In this document: positions 15,522 through 25,549 of the stretch, piece after piece
How positions within the stretch are numbered: the stretch's first letter is position 1
Layout: every line of letters begins with the position of its first letter
Origin: an uncultured Prevotellaceae bacterium
GTDB lineage: Bacteria > Bacteroidota > Bacteroidia > Bacteroidales > Bacteroidaceae
Assembly: GCA_900320565.1 (NCBI GenBank)
Contig: ONSR01000013.1
Location: 1-59,489 of the forward strand
Direction: 5' to 3'
DNA: 59,489 nt
Position numbers and translations under genes: made by a program
Notes under the pieces: model-generated
What the model saw: the letters and a program-made list of their open reading frames with translations, nothing else
Database searches by the model: none
What the model was told of the DNA's origin: nothing

Positions 15522-17726
15522 ATGAACTACAATCTGATTGCTGAGCGAACTGGACTCAAGGAGAAATATGTGCGGCAAGTCGTCGATTTGCTGCAGGAAG
15601 GGGCTACTGTGCCCTTCATCAGCCGTTACCGCAAGGAAGCAACTGGCGGAATGACGGATGTTGAGGTCGCTCAAGTGGCTGCTGAACTCGATAATGTGAA
15701 CGAGTTGGAGCATCGCAAGGAGTTCATTCTCACGACGATAGAGGCTCAGGGAAAGCTCACACCAGAACTGCGAAGCCGTATTGAGGAATGTTGGGACGAG
15801 ACCACTCTGGAAGATATCTATCTGCCCTACAAGCAGAAGCGTCGCACTCGTGCCCAAGTCGCTCGGGAAGCCGGACTGGAGCCGCTTGCCGATGCCATCC
15901 TGCGACAACCGTCAACACCACTAAAGGTGTTAATTAAAAATGAACAATTAAAAATTAAAAATGACAAGGAGGGAGCCAAACTTAGCGAGGAAGAGGCTCT
16001 TCAGGGAGCAAAGGATATTATTGCTGAACGCGTGAGCGAGGACGAACGTGCAAGGCAAACGCTGCGAACTACCTTCTCGATTCATGCTCAGATACAGAGC
16101 AAAGTCATCAAAGGCAAAGATGTGGAAGGGCAGAATTATCGCGATTACTTCGACTGGACGGAACCCCTGAAACGCTGCTCCAGCCATCGTTTGCTGGCTA
16201 TGCGAAGGGGTGAGGCTGAAGGCATCCTGCGTGTCTCGATTTGTGTTGACGATGAGCCGGCTATGGAACGAATCGCCCGTCAGTTCGTGAGAGGCAACAA
16301 TGAGTGCAGCAGAGCTGTGCTGGAAGCTGTCGAGGACGGTTACAAGAGACTCCTCGAGCCCAGCATCTCGAACGAGTTTGGTGCTTCGTCCAAGCAGAAA
16401 GCAGATGCAGAAGCCATCCGAGTCTTCGTTAGTAATCTGGAACAACTGCTCATGGCTTCGCCCCTCGGACAGAAGCGTGTGATGGCGATTGACCCAGGCT
16501 TCCGAACAGGTTGCAAGGTGGTCTGCCTCGATGCGGAAGGCAATCTCCTGCATCACGACGTCATCTTCCCGCATCCACCTCGTGCTGAACGTGTTAAGGC
16601 GATGCTGACCGTTCAGAATCTCGTCGAGAAATATGGCGTGCAGGCCATCAGCATTGGCAACGGAACGGCTGGTCGTGAGACAGAGGACTTCGTGCGTCAC
16701 CTCGACCTTCCCGATAATGTGGAGGTTTATAGCGTGAGCGAAGACGGTGCCAGCATCTATAGTGCCAGCGAGATTGCACGTGAAGAGTTCCCCAACGAGG
16801 ATGTGACCGTCAGGGGAGCCGTCAGCATAGGTCGTCGCTTGATGGACCCTCTTGCAGAACTCGTCAAGATAGATCCGTCGAGCATTGGCGTGGGTCAGTA
16901 CCAGAAAGACGTCAATCAAACGGCTCTCAGAAAGAGCCTCGAAGATACCGTCATCAATTGTGTGAACAGAGTTGGCGTGAACCTCAATACGGCTTCGCAA
17001 TGGCTGTTGACTTACGTGAGCGGCCTCGGACCTTCGCTTGCCCAGAATATCGTGCGCTATCGGCGTGAGAACGGGCCTTTCCGCTCTCGTAAAGAGCTGA
17101 TGAAAGTGCCGCGATTGGGTGCCAAAGCCTTCGAGCAATCGGCTGGTTTCCTTCGCATAAAAGGCGGAACAGAGCCGCTTGACAACAGCGCTGTTCACCC
17201 TGAAAGATATGAGTTGGTGGAGCAAATGGCTCGCGACCAGAAGTGTTCTGTAGCGGAACTGATGGCTGACAAGTCGTTGAGAGACAAGATAAACATCGAA
17301 CAATACGTTAGTAATGACGTAGGTCTGCCAACGTTGAAAGACATCATGACTGAGCTCGACAAGCCAGGACTCGACCCTCGTCAGCCCTTGCATGCTTTCG
17401 CTTTCGACCCAACAGTACATGAGATTGGCGACCTTCGCGAGGGAATGATTCTGCCAGGCATCGTGACAAACATCACGAACTTTGGCGCCTTCGTCGATAT
17501 TGGCGTGCATATCAAGGGCTTGGTGCATGTCTCGCAACTCGCCGACCACTACGTGAAAGACCCTACAACCGTTGTAAAAGTCCAGCAACAGGTAATGGTC
17601 AGGGTCGTAGGAGTTGATTTGCAGAGGGAAAGAATCTCGTTAAGCATGAAGAAGACCCCCTCTAACTCCCCCTTAATGGGGAGAACCGAAGGTCGGCGAC
17701 CGAAGGATATGCCAACTATTAAATAG
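15522..17726 (+). CDS. tex: Tex-like RNA-binding transcription accessory protein
   Basis: The 734-aa protein has an N-terminal Tex helical domain, a YqgF/RNase H-like domain beginning MAIDPGFRTG (about 320), helix-hairpin-helix repeats (about 490-560) and a C-terminal S1 domain (NFGAFVDIGVHIKGLVHVS, about 655-675). Tex proteins bind nucleic acid and affect transcription. Two dispersed repeats have entered the frame: LIKNEQLKIKND (about 139-150) in an inter-domain loop, and SNSPLMGRTEGRRPKDM at the C-terminus after the S1 domain. Neither disrupts a known domain. Confidence 0.92.
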   Translation: MNYNLIAERTGLKEKYVRQVVDLLQEGATVPFISRYRKEATGGMTDVEVAQVAAELDNVNELEHRKEFILTTIEAQGKLTPELRSRIEECWDETTLEDIYLPYKQKRRTRAQVAREAGLEPLADAILRQPSTPLKVLIKNEQLKIKNDKEGAKLSEEEALQGAKDIIAERVSEDERARQTLRTTFSIHAQIQSKVIKGKDVEGQNYRDYFDWTEPLKRCSSHRLLAMRRGEAEGILRVSICVDDEPAMERIARQFVRGNNECSRAVLEAVEDGYKRLLEPSISNEFGASSKQKADAEAIRVFVSNLEQLLMASPLGQKRVMAIDPGFRTGCKVVCLDAEGNLLHHDVIFPHPPRAERVKAMLTVQNLVEKYGVQAISIGNGTAGRETEDFVRHLDLPDNVEVYSVSEDGASIYSASEIAREEFPNEDVTVRGAVSIGRRLMDPLAELVKIDPSSIGVGQYQKDVNQTALRKSLEDTVINCVNRVGVNLNTASQWLLTYVSGLGPSLAQNIVRYRRENGPFRSRKELMKVPRLGAKAFEQSAGFLRIKGGTEPLDNSAVHPERYELVEQMARDQKCSVAELMADKSLRDKINIEQYVSNDVGLPTLKDIMTELDKPGLDPRQPLHAFAFDPTVHEIGDLREGMILPGIVTNITNFGAFVDIGVHIKGLVHVSQLADHYVKDPTTVVKVQQQVMVRVVGVDLQRERISLSMKKTPSNSPLMGRTEGRRPKDMPTIK
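15928..15966. repeat. AATTAAAAATGA repeat inside tex
   Basis: AATTAAAAATGAACAATTAA and ATTAAAAATGAC follow one another, an AT-rich tract unlike the surrounding GC-balanced gene and like the intergenic repeats. It reads in frame as LIKNEQLKIKND. Confidence 0.6.
17658..17708. repeat. CTAACTCCCCC-type repeat at the 3' end of tex
   Basis: CCCTCTAACTCCCCCTTAAT is followed by GGGGAGAACCGAAGGTCGG. The same family occurs at 17905-17945 (in radA), 25844-25925, 31545-31612 and 34188-34243. Confidence 0.7.
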
Positions 17727-17760
17727 TAAATGGTAAATGATTAAATCGTAAATAGTCAAG

Positions 17761-19134
17761 GTGGCAAAAGATAAAACAGTATATGTCTGCGATTATTGCG
17801 GGCAAGAAAGCGTGAAGTGGATGGGCAAATGCCCTGCTTGCAATCGCTGGGGAACGATGAAAGAGATGAAGGTTGCGGCCCCATCGGCAAAGTCTGCAGC
17901 TTCGAAAGCTCTCCCCAAAAGGGGAAGCGGTGAGGGTGCTGTACCTCTACACGAGATTGAAGCAGGTGCTGAGCCACGCATCGACATGAACGATGGCGAA
18001 CTGAACCGCGTTCTTGGTGGAGGTCTCGTACCTGGAAGCCTCGTTCTTCTTGGCGGCGAGCCTGGCATCGGAAAGAGTACTCTCACACTTCAAACGGTCC
18101 TTCAACTGCAAGGACGACGCATTCTTTATGTCAGTGGCGAGGAAAGTGCAAGGCAGATTAAGCTGAGAGCGGACAGGCTTGGACCAAAGAACGAAGGGCT
18201 CTATGTGCTTTGCGAAACATCGCTCGAGACAATCTTTCAGCACATCGAGGAGATGCAACCCGACCTCGTTGTCATCGACTCCATACAAACTGTTCAGACA
18301 GAAACAGTCGAGTCATCAGCTGGCTCGCTTGCTCAGATCAGGGAATGTGCGGCAGCTCTGCTCAGATATGCAAAGGCAGGAGGTACTTCCATTCTGCTCA
18401 TCGGACATATAAATAAGGAAGGTTCGCTTGCTGGACCAAAGGTTCTGGAGCATATCGTGGATGTCGTCTTGCAATTCGAAGGCGACCAGCACCACCTTTA
18501 CCGCATCCTTCGAAGCATGAAGAACCGCTTCGGAAGCACAAGCGAACTGGGCATTTATGAGATGCGACACGATGGACTCCGGCAGGTAAGCAACCCAAGC
18601 GAACTGCTCCTCACAGACAATCGTGAGGGGCTTTCAGGCGTCGCCATTTCCTGCTCAATAGAAGGTGTGCGGCCTTTCCTGATAGAGACGCAGGCTTTGG
18701 TCAGCACGGCAGCCTACGGAACGGCTCAGAGAAGCACGACAGGCTTTGATGGACGACGCTTGAACATGCTCTTGGCTGTACTGGAGAAGCGCGTCGGCTT
18801 CAAACTTGCCCAGAAGGATGTCTTCCTGAACATAGCTGGAGGACTGCGCGTCACCGACCCCGCAATCGACCTCAGCGTGATAGCCGCTGTGCTTTCGAGC
18901 AATGGAGATATGCCCATCGAGGGTGACGTCTGCATGGCTGGCGAGGTGGGACTGAGCGGCGAGATACGTCCGGTGGCAAGAATTGAACAAAGAATTGCAG
19001 AGGCTCAAAAGCTGGGGTTCAAGCGCATCCTCATTCCTGCGCACAATGCGAAGGGTCTCGACACAAAGAGTTACAAGATAGAGCTCGTGCCAGTGCGCCG
19101 AGTGGTAGAAGCTGTAAGAGAATTGTTTGGATAA
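17761..19134 (+). CDS. radA: DNA repair protein RadA/Sms
   Basis: The 457-aa branch-migration ATPase helps process recombination intermediates. It has a C4 zinc finger (C10, C13, C24, C27), a RecA-like ATPase with Walker A GGEPGIGKST (about 97-106), the RadA signature KNRFGS (about 254-259) and a C-terminal Lon-like domain. The start is GTG 17761. The linker between zinc finger and ATPase contains ALPKRGSGEGAV, encoded by an inserted CTCCCCAAAAGGGG-type dispersed repeat. The next gene begins 2 nt after the stop. Confidence 0.95.
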   Translation: MAKDKTVYVCDYCGQESVKWMGKCPACNRWGTMKEMKVAAPSAKSAASKALPKRGSGEGAVPLHEIEAGAEPRIDMNDGELNRVLGGGLVPGSLVLLGGEPGIGKSTLTLQTVLQLQGRRILYVSGEESARQIKLRADRLGPKNEGLYVLCETSLETIFQHIEEMQPDLVVIDSIQTVQTETVESSAGSLAQIRECAAALLRYAKAGGTSILLIGHINKEGSLAGPKVLEHIVDVVLQFEGDQHHLYRILRSMKNRFGSTSELGIYEMRHDGLRQVSNPSELLLTDNREGLSGVAISCSIEGVRPFLIETQALVSTAAYGTAQRSTTGFDGRRLNMLLAVLEKRVGFKLAQKDVFLNIAGGLRVTDPAIDLSVIAAVLSSNGDMPIEGDVCMAGEVGLSGEIRPVARIEQRIAEAQKLGFKRILIPAHNAKGLDTKSYKIELVPVRRVVEAVRELFG

Positions 19135-19135
19135 T

Positions 19136-20695
19136 ATGTTTAGCGTTTATTATGTAGCCTTCTGCCTGGTGTTCATGATTTGGGCACTGATTGCAGACAA
19201 GTTGAAGCCTGGGCTCATCCTGTTCACCTGCGTTGTGATGATGCTTTGCGCTGGTATTTTGAGCCCCAAAGAGTGCCTGGAAGGTTTCTCGAACAAGGGA
19301 ATGATAACGGTGGCGTTGCTTTTCCTCGTGAGCGAAGGCGTTCGCAGGAGCGGCATCTTGGAGCAAGTCATCCTTGGATTGCTGCCCAAAGAGCACACGA
19401 CCGTGACGAGAGCTAATGCTCGTCTGCTGCCCACCATCGCCGCCTTGTCGGCCTTCCTGAACAACACCCCCGTCGTGGTCATCTTTGCTCCAATCATCAA
19501 GAACTGGGCGAGAAAAGTGGGACTGCCACACACCAAGTTCCTCATCCCCTTGAGCTACGCCACCATCCTTGGCGGCATCTGCACCCTCATCGGCACGAGC
19601 ACAAACCTCGTGGTCGACGGCTTGATTCAAGATACGGGCCGAGAGGGCATGACGATGTTCGAGATTGGAAAGATAGGCATCATCATCTGCATCGTCGGCC
19701 TGGCTTACCTCGTCTTCTACAGCCACTACCTTCTGCCCGACAAACGGGAGGGCGAACACGATGAAGAGGAATACAAGGCCGCGGGCGTCACGCTGGTCGA
19801 AGTCGTTTTGAGAAGCCGCTTCCCCGGCCTTGGCAGAAACCTGCGGCAATTCGACTTCTACCGTCACTACGGAGCCCACGTCCACTCCATTCGCAGAGGA
19901 GGCACCCTGCTTCAGGGCGACTGGCCGAATATGCCCCTGCAGAACCACGACACGCTGCTCCTCGAGACCGACGACAAGTTCGTACAGACCTATCGCGACT
20001 CGACGGCTTTCCTCATCTCGAGCTACGACAGCGACAGCCAGCCGCTTTGCCACCGAAAGCGCTACCTGGCCATCATCCTGCTTCTCTTCATGATAGTCGG
20101 CGCCACGGTGGGCGAGCTGCCCTTCGTCCGCGAGCACATTCCGGGCTTTCGGTTCGACATGTTCTTCTTCGTCTGCGTCACGACCGTCATCATGGCATGG
20201 ACGCGCATCTTCAATCCGCGCAAGTACAGCAAGTATCTGTCGTGGGACGTGCTGGTGACCATCGCCTGTGCTTTTGCCATTTCCAAGGGGATGAAGAATT
20301 CGGGCTTTGCCGATGTCATCGCCGACGGCATCATCGCCTGTGCCGACGCTATCGGACAGACAGAACATGGGCCTTATGCCATGCTTGCTATCCTGTTCCT
20401 CATCACGAACCTCTTCACGGAACTCATCACAAACAACGCCGCAGCAGCCATCGCCTTTCCACTTGCATTGGCCGTTGCAGAGAAACTTGGCGTTGACCCG
20501 ATGCCCTTCTTCATTTGCATTTGCGTGGCAGCCAGTGCAGCCTTCTCGACACCTATCGGATATCAGACGAATCTGCTCGTGCAAGGCATCGGAGGCTATC
20601 GTTTCACGGATTATGTGAAGGTTGGTTTACCCCTGAACATCATCGTGTTCTTGATAAGTATATTCATAATTCCAATTATATGGCCGATAAAATAA
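19136..20695 (+). CDS. SLC13-family sulfate/anion transporter with RCK_C domain
   Basis: The 519-aa inner-membrane protein has about 11-12 hydrophobic segments. The SLC13 fold is interrupted by a cytosolic RCK_C/TrkA_C-type domain (about 222-290; RNLRQFDFYRHYGAHVHSI). Conserved loops include FLNNTPVVVIF and TLIGTSTNLVVDGL. Because cysC overlaps its end and cysDN follow, sulfate is the likely substrate, brought in with sodium. I use ATG 19136, 2 nt after radA, in preference to TTG 19127 inside radA. Confidence 0.88.
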   Translation: MFSVYYVAFCLVFMIWALIADKLKPGLILFTCVVMMLCAGILSPKECLEGFSNKGMITVALLFLVSEGVRRSGILEQVILGLLPKEHTTVTRANARLLPTIAALSAFLNNTPVVVIFAPIIKNWARKVGLPHTKFLIPLSYATILGGICTLIGTSTNLVVDGLIQDTGREGMTMFEIGKIGIIICIVGLAYLVFYSHYLLPDKREGEHDEEEYKAAGVTLVEVVLRSRFPGLGRNLRQFDFYRHYGAHVHSIRRGGTLLQGDWPNMPLQNHDTLLLETDDKFVQTYRDSTAFLISSYDSDSQPLCHRKRYLAIILLLFMIVGATVGELPFVREHIPGFRFDMFFFVCVTTVIMAWTRIFNPRKYSKYLSWDVLVTIACAFAISKGMKNSGFADVIADGIIACADAIGQTEHGPYAMLAILFLITNLFTELITNNAAAAIAFPLALAVAEKLGVDPMPFFICICVAASAAFSTPIGYQTNLLVQGIGGYRFTDYVKVGLPLNIIVFLISIFIIPIIWPIK

Positions 20696-21273
20696 TCTAC
20701 CCCATCTTCGACAAGATGCTTTCCCGCGAGGAGAAAGAGCAGTTGCTCCATCAGCGAGGCATCATGATATGGATGACTGGCTTGAGCGGCAGCGGCAAAA
20801 GCACCGTAGCCATCGGTGTTGAAAGAGAACTGCACAGGCGAGGCATCCTCTGTCGCATCCTCGACGGCGACAACATCCGCTCGGGCATCAACGCTGGCCT
20901 GGGCTTCTCCGAGGAGGACCGACGCGAGAACATCCGGCGCATCGCCGAGGTGGGCAAGCTCTTTGTCGATACAGGCATCGTCACAATAGCCTGCTTCGTC
21001 TCGCCTACAACAGAACTGAGGGAGATGGCTCGGCAGATAATCGGCGAGAAAGACTTCCGCGAGGTCTATATTGCCACGCCTCTCAGCGAGTGTGAACGTC
21101 GCGATGTGAAAGGCCTCTATGCCCGTGCCCGTCGTGGCGAGGTGAAGGACTTCACAGGCATTAGCGCTCCGTTCGAAGCCCCAACACATCCCGACCTCAG
21201 CCTCGATACAAGCCAGATGACACTCAAGCAGGAAGTAGATGCTGTAGTCGAGTTGGTATGTGCCTCAAATTGA
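20680..21273 (+). CDS. cysC: Adenylylsulfate (APS) kinase
   Basis: The 197-aa enzyme phosphorylates APS to PAPS. Walker A is GLSGSGKS at 34-41, and DGDNIRSGIN plus the DRRENIRRIAEV region are typical APS-kinase motifs. The start at 20680 overlaps the transporter by 16 nt. The N-terminal 28 residues before the fold are a short extension. It is the second gene of the PAPS cluster. Confidence 0.95.
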   Translation: MADKIIYPIFDKMLSREEKEQLLHQRGIMIWMTGLSGSGKSTVAIGVERELHRRGILCRILDGDNIRSGINAGLGFSEEDRRENIRRIAEVGKLFVDTGIVTIACFVSPTTELREMARQIIGEKDFREVYIATPLSECERRDVKGLYARARRGEVKDFTGISAPFEAPTHPDLSLDTSQMTLKQEVDAVVELVCASN

Positions 21274-21338
21274 CTGCTTAATTCGCTTGTTGCACATTAA
21301 TTTCCTTCTCTTAATTTCTAATTCTCAAATATATTGTG

Positions 21339-21346
21339 TACCTTTG
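21339..21346 (+). promoter_or_regulatory. Promoter -7 element TACCTTTG of cysD
   Basis: TACCTTTG lies 24 nt before ATG 21370, so cysD-cysN-sulfotransferase has its own promoter in addition to any read-through from cysC. Confidence 0.6.
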
Positions 21347-21369
21347 CACGCGATTTTAACAAAACACAG

Positions 21370-22278
21370 ATGGAAGAATATCGTTTAAGCCACCTTCAGG
21401 AACTCGAGGCCGAGTCTATCCACATCATACGCGAGGTGGCAGCTGAGTTCGAGAACCCCGTCATGCTCTATAGCATCGGCAAGGACAGCAGCGTGATGGT
21501 TCGTCTTGCCGAGAAGGCTTTTGCACCTGGCAAAGTGCCCTTCCCATTGATGCACATCGACTCGAAATGGAAGTTCCGCGAGATGATTGAGTTCCGCGAC
21601 CGCTATGCCAAAGAGCACGGCTGGAACCTGATCGTAGAGAGCAACATGGAGGCTTTTCGCGCTGGCGTAGGACCTTTTACGCACGGCAGCAAGGTGCATA
21701 CCGACCTGATGAAGACAAAGGCTCTGCTCGACGCCCTGAACAAATGGAAGTTCGATGCCGCTTTCGGTGGTGCTCGTCGAGATGAAGAGAAATCGAGGGC
21801 AAAGGAGCGTATCTTCAGCTTCCGCGACCAGTTCAATCAGTGGGACCCCAAGAATCAGCGTCCTGAGCTTTGGGACATCTATAACAGCCGCATCCATAAA
21901 GGCGAGAGCATCCGTGTCTTCCCCCTCTCAAACTGGACTGAGCTGGATATCTGGCAGTACATCCGCCTCGAGAACATCCCCATCGTACCCCTCTATTTCG
22001 CAAAGGAACGTCCTTGCGTAGAGATTGACGGCAACCTCATCATGGCCGACGACGACCGCTTGCCAAAGGAGCTTGTGCCGAAGATTCACATGCGTATGGT
22101 TCGCTTCCGCACCCTTGGCTGCTGGCCTTTGACGGGAGCCGTGGAGAGCAACGCTACCACCATCGAGGAGATTGTAGAGGAGATGATGACAACAACGAAG
22201 AGCGAACGCACAACACGCGTCATCGACTTCGACCAGGAAGCAAGCATGGAGCAGAAAAAGAGGGAAGGATACTTTTAG
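21370..22278 (+). CDS. cysD: Sulfate adenylyltransferase subunit 2 (small)
   Basis: The 302-aa PP-loop ATP sulfurylase subunit makes APS from sulfate and ATP with CysN. The PP-loop-type motif SIGKDS is at 35-40, and the family block [20 protein letters not shown] (about 136-155) is intact. I use ATG 21370 (MEEYRLSHL), as the longer frame would start at the promoter. It is followed by an ATTCATAATT-family repeat before cysN. Confidence 0.95.
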   Translation: MEEYRLSHLQELEAESIHIIREVAAEFENPVMLYSIGKDSSVMVRLAEKAFAPGKVPFPLMHIDSKWKFREMIEFRDRYAKEHGWNLIVESNMEAFRAGVGPFTHGSKVHTDLMKTKALLDALNKWKFDAAFGGARRDEEKSRAKERIFSFRDQFNQWDPKNQRPELWDIYNSRIHKGESIRVFPLSNWTELDIWQYIRLENIPIVPLYFAKERPCVEIDGNLIMADDDRLPKELVPKIHMRMVRFRTLGCWPLTGAVESNATTIEEIVEEMMTTTKSERTTRVIDFDQEASMEQKKREGYF

Positions 22279-22393
22279 CAATTCATAATTCACAATTCAA
22301 AATTCATAATTATTTCTTCCGTGAAGATTAGGACAAAACTGATTATGAATCATGAATTAAGTATTATGAATTAACAATTAAGAACTAAGTATT
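22276..22393. repeat. AATTCATAATTCACAATTC dispersed repeats between cysD and cysN
   Basis: Two blocks of the AATTCATAATT/GAATTATGAATTAA family (22280-22310 and 22343-22380) with opposite reading senses fill the gap between the two subunit genes. Confidence 0.65.
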
Positions 22394-23821
22394 ATGGAAT
22401 TAAGTTCAATTCGAGAATATCTTGATGCTGACGAGCGGAAGTCGCTCCTCAGATTACTTACTGCTGGAAGTGTCGATGATGGCAAGTCAACACTTATCGG
22501 ACGTCTGCTTTTCGATAGCAAGAAGCTCTACGAAGACCAATTGCAGGCTCTGGAACGCGACTCAAAGCGCGTAGGCAACGCTGGTGCTGGCGAGATTGAC
22601 TATGCCCTGCTGCTCGACGGACTGAAGGCTGAGCGCGAGGAAGGCATCACCATCGATGTGGCTTATCGCTACTTCTCGACAAACCTGCGCAAGTTCATCA
22701 TCGCCGACACTCCTGGACACGAGCAATACACACGAAACATGATAACTGGCGGCTCCACTGCCAACCTCGCCATCATCCTTGTTGATGCACGAACTGGAGT
22801 CATCACGCAGACACGCCGCCACACCTTCCTCGTCTCACTGCTTGGCATCAAGCACATCGTCCTTGCCGTCAACAAGATGGACCTCGTGGACTTCTCGGAA
22901 GAGGTCTTCAACAAGATTAAAGGCGAGTACCTTGAACTCACGAATCAGCTTGGCATAGAGGATGTTACATGCTTCCCAATCTCAGCAAAAGAGGGCGACA
23001 ACGTGGTGGAGAAGAGCGAGAGGACACCTTGGTTCGATGGCACTTCCCTACTCCAGTACCTCGAAACTGTGCCTATCGACCAAGACAGGAACATGCAGGA
23101 CTTCCGCTTCCCCGTTCAATATGTTCTGCGCCCCAACCTCGACTTCCGTGGCTTCTCGGGCAAGGTGGCAAGCGGCGTCATCCGTAAAGGCGACGAAATC
23201 ATGGCTCTGCCCAGCAGAAAGACAAGCAGGGTGAAGAGCATCGTCACCTATGAAGGCGAGCTGGATTACGCATTTTGCCCGCAATGTGTCACTATCACGC
23301 TCGAGGACGAGATAGACATCAGCAGAGGCGAAATGCTCGTAAAGCCCGACAATCTGCCCTTCATTGGCCGTCACATACAGTCAAAACTCGTTTGGATGGA
23401 CGAAGAGCCAATGGACCGCAGCAAGCAGTTCTTCCTCAAAGCAAACACAAATACTACCCGAGCCACCATCAGCGCCATAGACTATCGCATCGACGTCAAC
23501 ACGATGGAACACCTCGAAGGCAAAGACTTCAAACTCAACGAGATAGGTCAGGTGCAGATAACGACAGCCAAGACACTCTTCTTCGACGCCTACAAGCAGA
23601 ACAGAGCGACTGGAGCCTTCATCCTCATCGACCCCATCACGAACAACACCTGTGCCGTTGGCATGATAGAGAAGCAGCTCGACGAAGCAGACCTCCTGCA
23701 AGAAGACCTGCCAACACTCGACCTCCCCAAACTCGGCATCGCTCCTGAGCACTACGAAGCCATCGAGAAAGCCGTGAAAGAACTCAGCAAACAAGGATTG
23801 GAAATCGTAATCAAGAAGTAA
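22394..23821 (+). CDS. cysN: Sulfate adenylyltransferase subunit 1 (GTPase)
   Basis: The 475-aa EF-Tu-like GTPase drives APS synthesis. G1 is GSVDDGKST (25-33), G3 DTPGHEQYT (about 105-113) and G4 NKMD (about 158-161). The C-terminal beta-barrels follow as in CysN. There is no fused CysC domain, consistent with the separate cysC gene. The stop is 1 nt before the sulfotransferase gene. Confidence 0.95.
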   Translation: MELSSIREYLDADERKSLLRLLTAGSVDDGKSTLIGRLLFDSKKLYEDQLQALERDSKRVGNAGAGEIDYALLLDGLKAEREEGITIDVAYRYFSTNLRKFIIADTPGHEQYTRNMITGGSTANLAIILVDARTGVITQTRRHTFLVSLLGIKHIVLAVNKMDLVDFSEEVFNKIKGEYLELTNQLGIEDVTCFPISAKEGDNVVEKSERTPWFDGTSLLQYLETVPIDQDRNMQDFRFPVQYVLRPNLDFRGFSGKVASGVIRKGDEIMALPSRKTSRVKSIVTYEGELDYAFCPQCVTITLEDEIDISRGEMLVKPDNLPFIGRHIQSKLVWMDEEPMDRSKQFFLKANTNTTRATISAIDYRIDVNTMEHLEGKDFKLNEIGQVQITTAKTLFFDAYKQNRATGAFILIDPITNNTCAVGMIEKQLDEADLLQEDLPTLDLPKLGIAPEHYEAIEKAVKELSKQGLEIVIKK

Positions 23822-23822
23822 C

Positions 23823-24932
23823 ATGGGACTGTTCAACTTCAACACACTTCCCGTCAACACACTCGTCGGAGCTGACTGGAAGACATTCAAGGCACTCACC
23901 AAAGGACAGCATATTGCCAAGGACAAAAGGGCAAATTATTGGCTGACAAAAAACATTTGCCGCATCCTCAGTCCGTTTGTAGCTTTGCAAGAGCGGAAGT
24001 ATCGTAAGCAACTCGCCAACAAGCCGTTAGAGAACGACCCACTTTTCATCCTCGGACATTGGCGGAGCGGCACAACCTTCGTTCACAACATCTTTGCGCA
24101 GGACAAACACTTCGGCTATACTACCAACTATCAGACTGTCTTCCCACACTACATCATGGCCTTGCAAGGTCTCTTCAAGCCCGTCATGAAAATGGTGATG
24201 CCCAACAAACGTCCTACCGACAACATGGAGCTTGCCCCCGACCTGCCGCAGGAAGAAGAGTTCGCCCTGGCAAACATGACAGCCTGTAACTACTACAACT
24301 TCTGGTTCTTCCCCGAGAGAATGCAAGAGTGGTGCGACCGCTTCCTTACCTTCAAGGACATCACAGACGAAGAACTGCAGGAGTTCAAACAAACCTTTGA
24401 GAAGCTCGTCAAGATAAGCCTTTGGAACACAGGCGGCACACAATACCTCAGCAAGAATCCGCCTCATACAGGCCGAATAAAAGCCCTTTCCGAACTCTTT
24501 CCCGAAGCACGCTTCGTCTATCTCGTGCGCAACCCATACACAGTCTTCGAGAGTACACGCTCGTTCTACATCAACACCATCAAGCCCCTGCAGTTCCACA
24601 CCATCAGCGATGAAGAGATGGAGCAGAACATCCTGCGCAACTACATGGAACTCTATCACGCTTACAAGGAGCAGAAACAGTGCCTACCCGAAGGAAGACT
24701 CTACGAAGTGCGCTTCGAAGACATCGAGAAGGATGCGCTGAACATCACAGAAGACATCTACCGCAAGCTCAGCCTGCCTGGATGGGAAGAAGCAAAGCCC
24801 GCCATCGAGCAATACATCCAGAGCAAGAAAGGCTACAAGAAGAACAAATATCAGTACGCCCCACGCACTGTCCAGCTCGTGAATGAGCATTGGGGAGAAG
24901 TCCTCGACGAATGGGGCTACGAAAGGCTCTGA
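23823..24932 (+). CDS. PAPS-dependent sulfotransferase family protein (BT0416-like context)
   Basis: The 369-aa cytosolic protein is a Sulfotransfer_3-type enzyme. The PAPS 5'-phosphosulfate loop is GHWRSGTTF (78-86) and the 3'-phosphate-binding motif VRNPYTVFESTRSF is at about 233-246. It follows cysN with a 1-nt gap and is the only PAPS consumer in the window, as there is no PAPS reductase. The transporter-cysC-cysD-cysN-sulfotransferase order is that of the B. thetaiotaomicron BT0412-BT0416 locus, whose sulfotransferase sulfonates steroids and cholesterol. That substrate is an inference here. Confidence 0.85.
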   Translation: MGLFNFNTLPVNTLVGADWKTFKALTKGQHIAKDKRANYWLTKNICRILSPFVALQERKYRKQLANKPLENDPLFILGHWRSGTTFVHNIFAQDKHFGYTTNYQTVFPHYIMALQGLFKPVMKMVMPNKRPTDNMELAPDLPQEEEFALANMTACNYYNFWFFPERMQEWCDRFLTFKDITDEELQEFKQTFEKLVKISLWNTGGTQYLSKNPPHTGRIKALSELFPEARFVYLVRNPYTVFESTRSFYINTIKPLQFHTISDEEMEQNILRNYMELYHAYKEQKQCLPEGRLYEVRFEDIEKDALNITEDIYRKLSLPGWEEAKPAIEQYIQSKKGYKKNKYQYAPRTVQLVNEHWGEVLDEWGYERL

Positions 24933-25310
24933 ACACCACCTTTACAGCCCCGCCACAGCCTTCATTTGCTCCAGCTGCACACTACCACCTGACTCAAATT
25001 AAAGGGCTACAACGCAGCATAACACTTCGCCTTAAAACAGTAGTGAGGGCTATCCGTTTTCTCTGCTTATATAGTGTGACAACATTTTCGGTTGTAAAGT
25101 CCACTTTCCGCATTTCGCACACACCCCGAAACACCTTAATGTCTACTTTCCTACTTTCCTACTTTCTCATCTTGTCAAAAACTATCGTTTCCCTATGAAA
25201 ACAATTACCATTATACTTGTGTAATTTTAGGAAAATATCGTACTGTTTTAGAGCATTGAGAGGCGATTTCTTATGCAGCAAGCAAGAACAAACACGGCAT
25301 TGCTAAAATA
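24933..25310. other. Gene-free intergenic stretch
   Basis: No gene is supported. It holds a CTTTCCTACTTTCCTACTTTC run at about 25145-25167 and otherwise unremarkable sequence. An open frame at 24890-25198 has no family features and overlaps the sulfotransferase end. Confidence 0.5.
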
Positions 25311-25318
25311 CCAACGAG

Positions 25319-25408
25319 GCACGCCTAATTCGGCAACATAACACGCCTAATTCGGCAACATGGCACGCCTAATTCAGCAACATGGCACGCCACAGACGCA
25401 TGCAAACA
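25319..25408 (-). repeat. 22-bp-period tandem array (4 units)
   Basis: ACGCC cores on the plus strand begin at 25321, 25343, 25365 and 25387, exactly 22 bp apart. Units are GGCACGCCTAATTCGGCAAC plus two bases and are nearly identical, the least diverged array in the window. On the minus strand each unit begins GGCGTG as in the other arrays. Confidence 0.85.
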
Positions 25409-25493
25409 TCTAAATAACAGCACTTAAAATACTTTTTTACCATAAAACAAGAAAAAATTGTTCATTAATCTTTAATCTTTAAACTTTATTTCT

Positions 25494-25501
25494 TACCTTT
25501 G
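25494..25501 (+). promoter_or_regulatory. Promoter -7 element TACCTTTG of the HU gene
   Basis: TACCTTTG lies 49 nt before the ATG at 25550, in a very AT-rich stretch typical of strong Bacteroidetes promoters. Confidence 0.65.
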
Positions 25502-25549
25502 CATCACTTTTCGCATAAAAATATATAAATACATAAAAAACAAACAATT

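Noticed and set aside
19136-24932. Assimilatory sulfate reduction operon
   Set aside because: There is no cysH, sulfite reductase or cysQ in the window; PAPS is consumed by the sulfotransferase.
24890-25198. 102-aa frame after the sulfotransferase
   Set aside because: It overlaps the sulfotransferase end and continues into low-complexity sequence without a signal peptide or motif.
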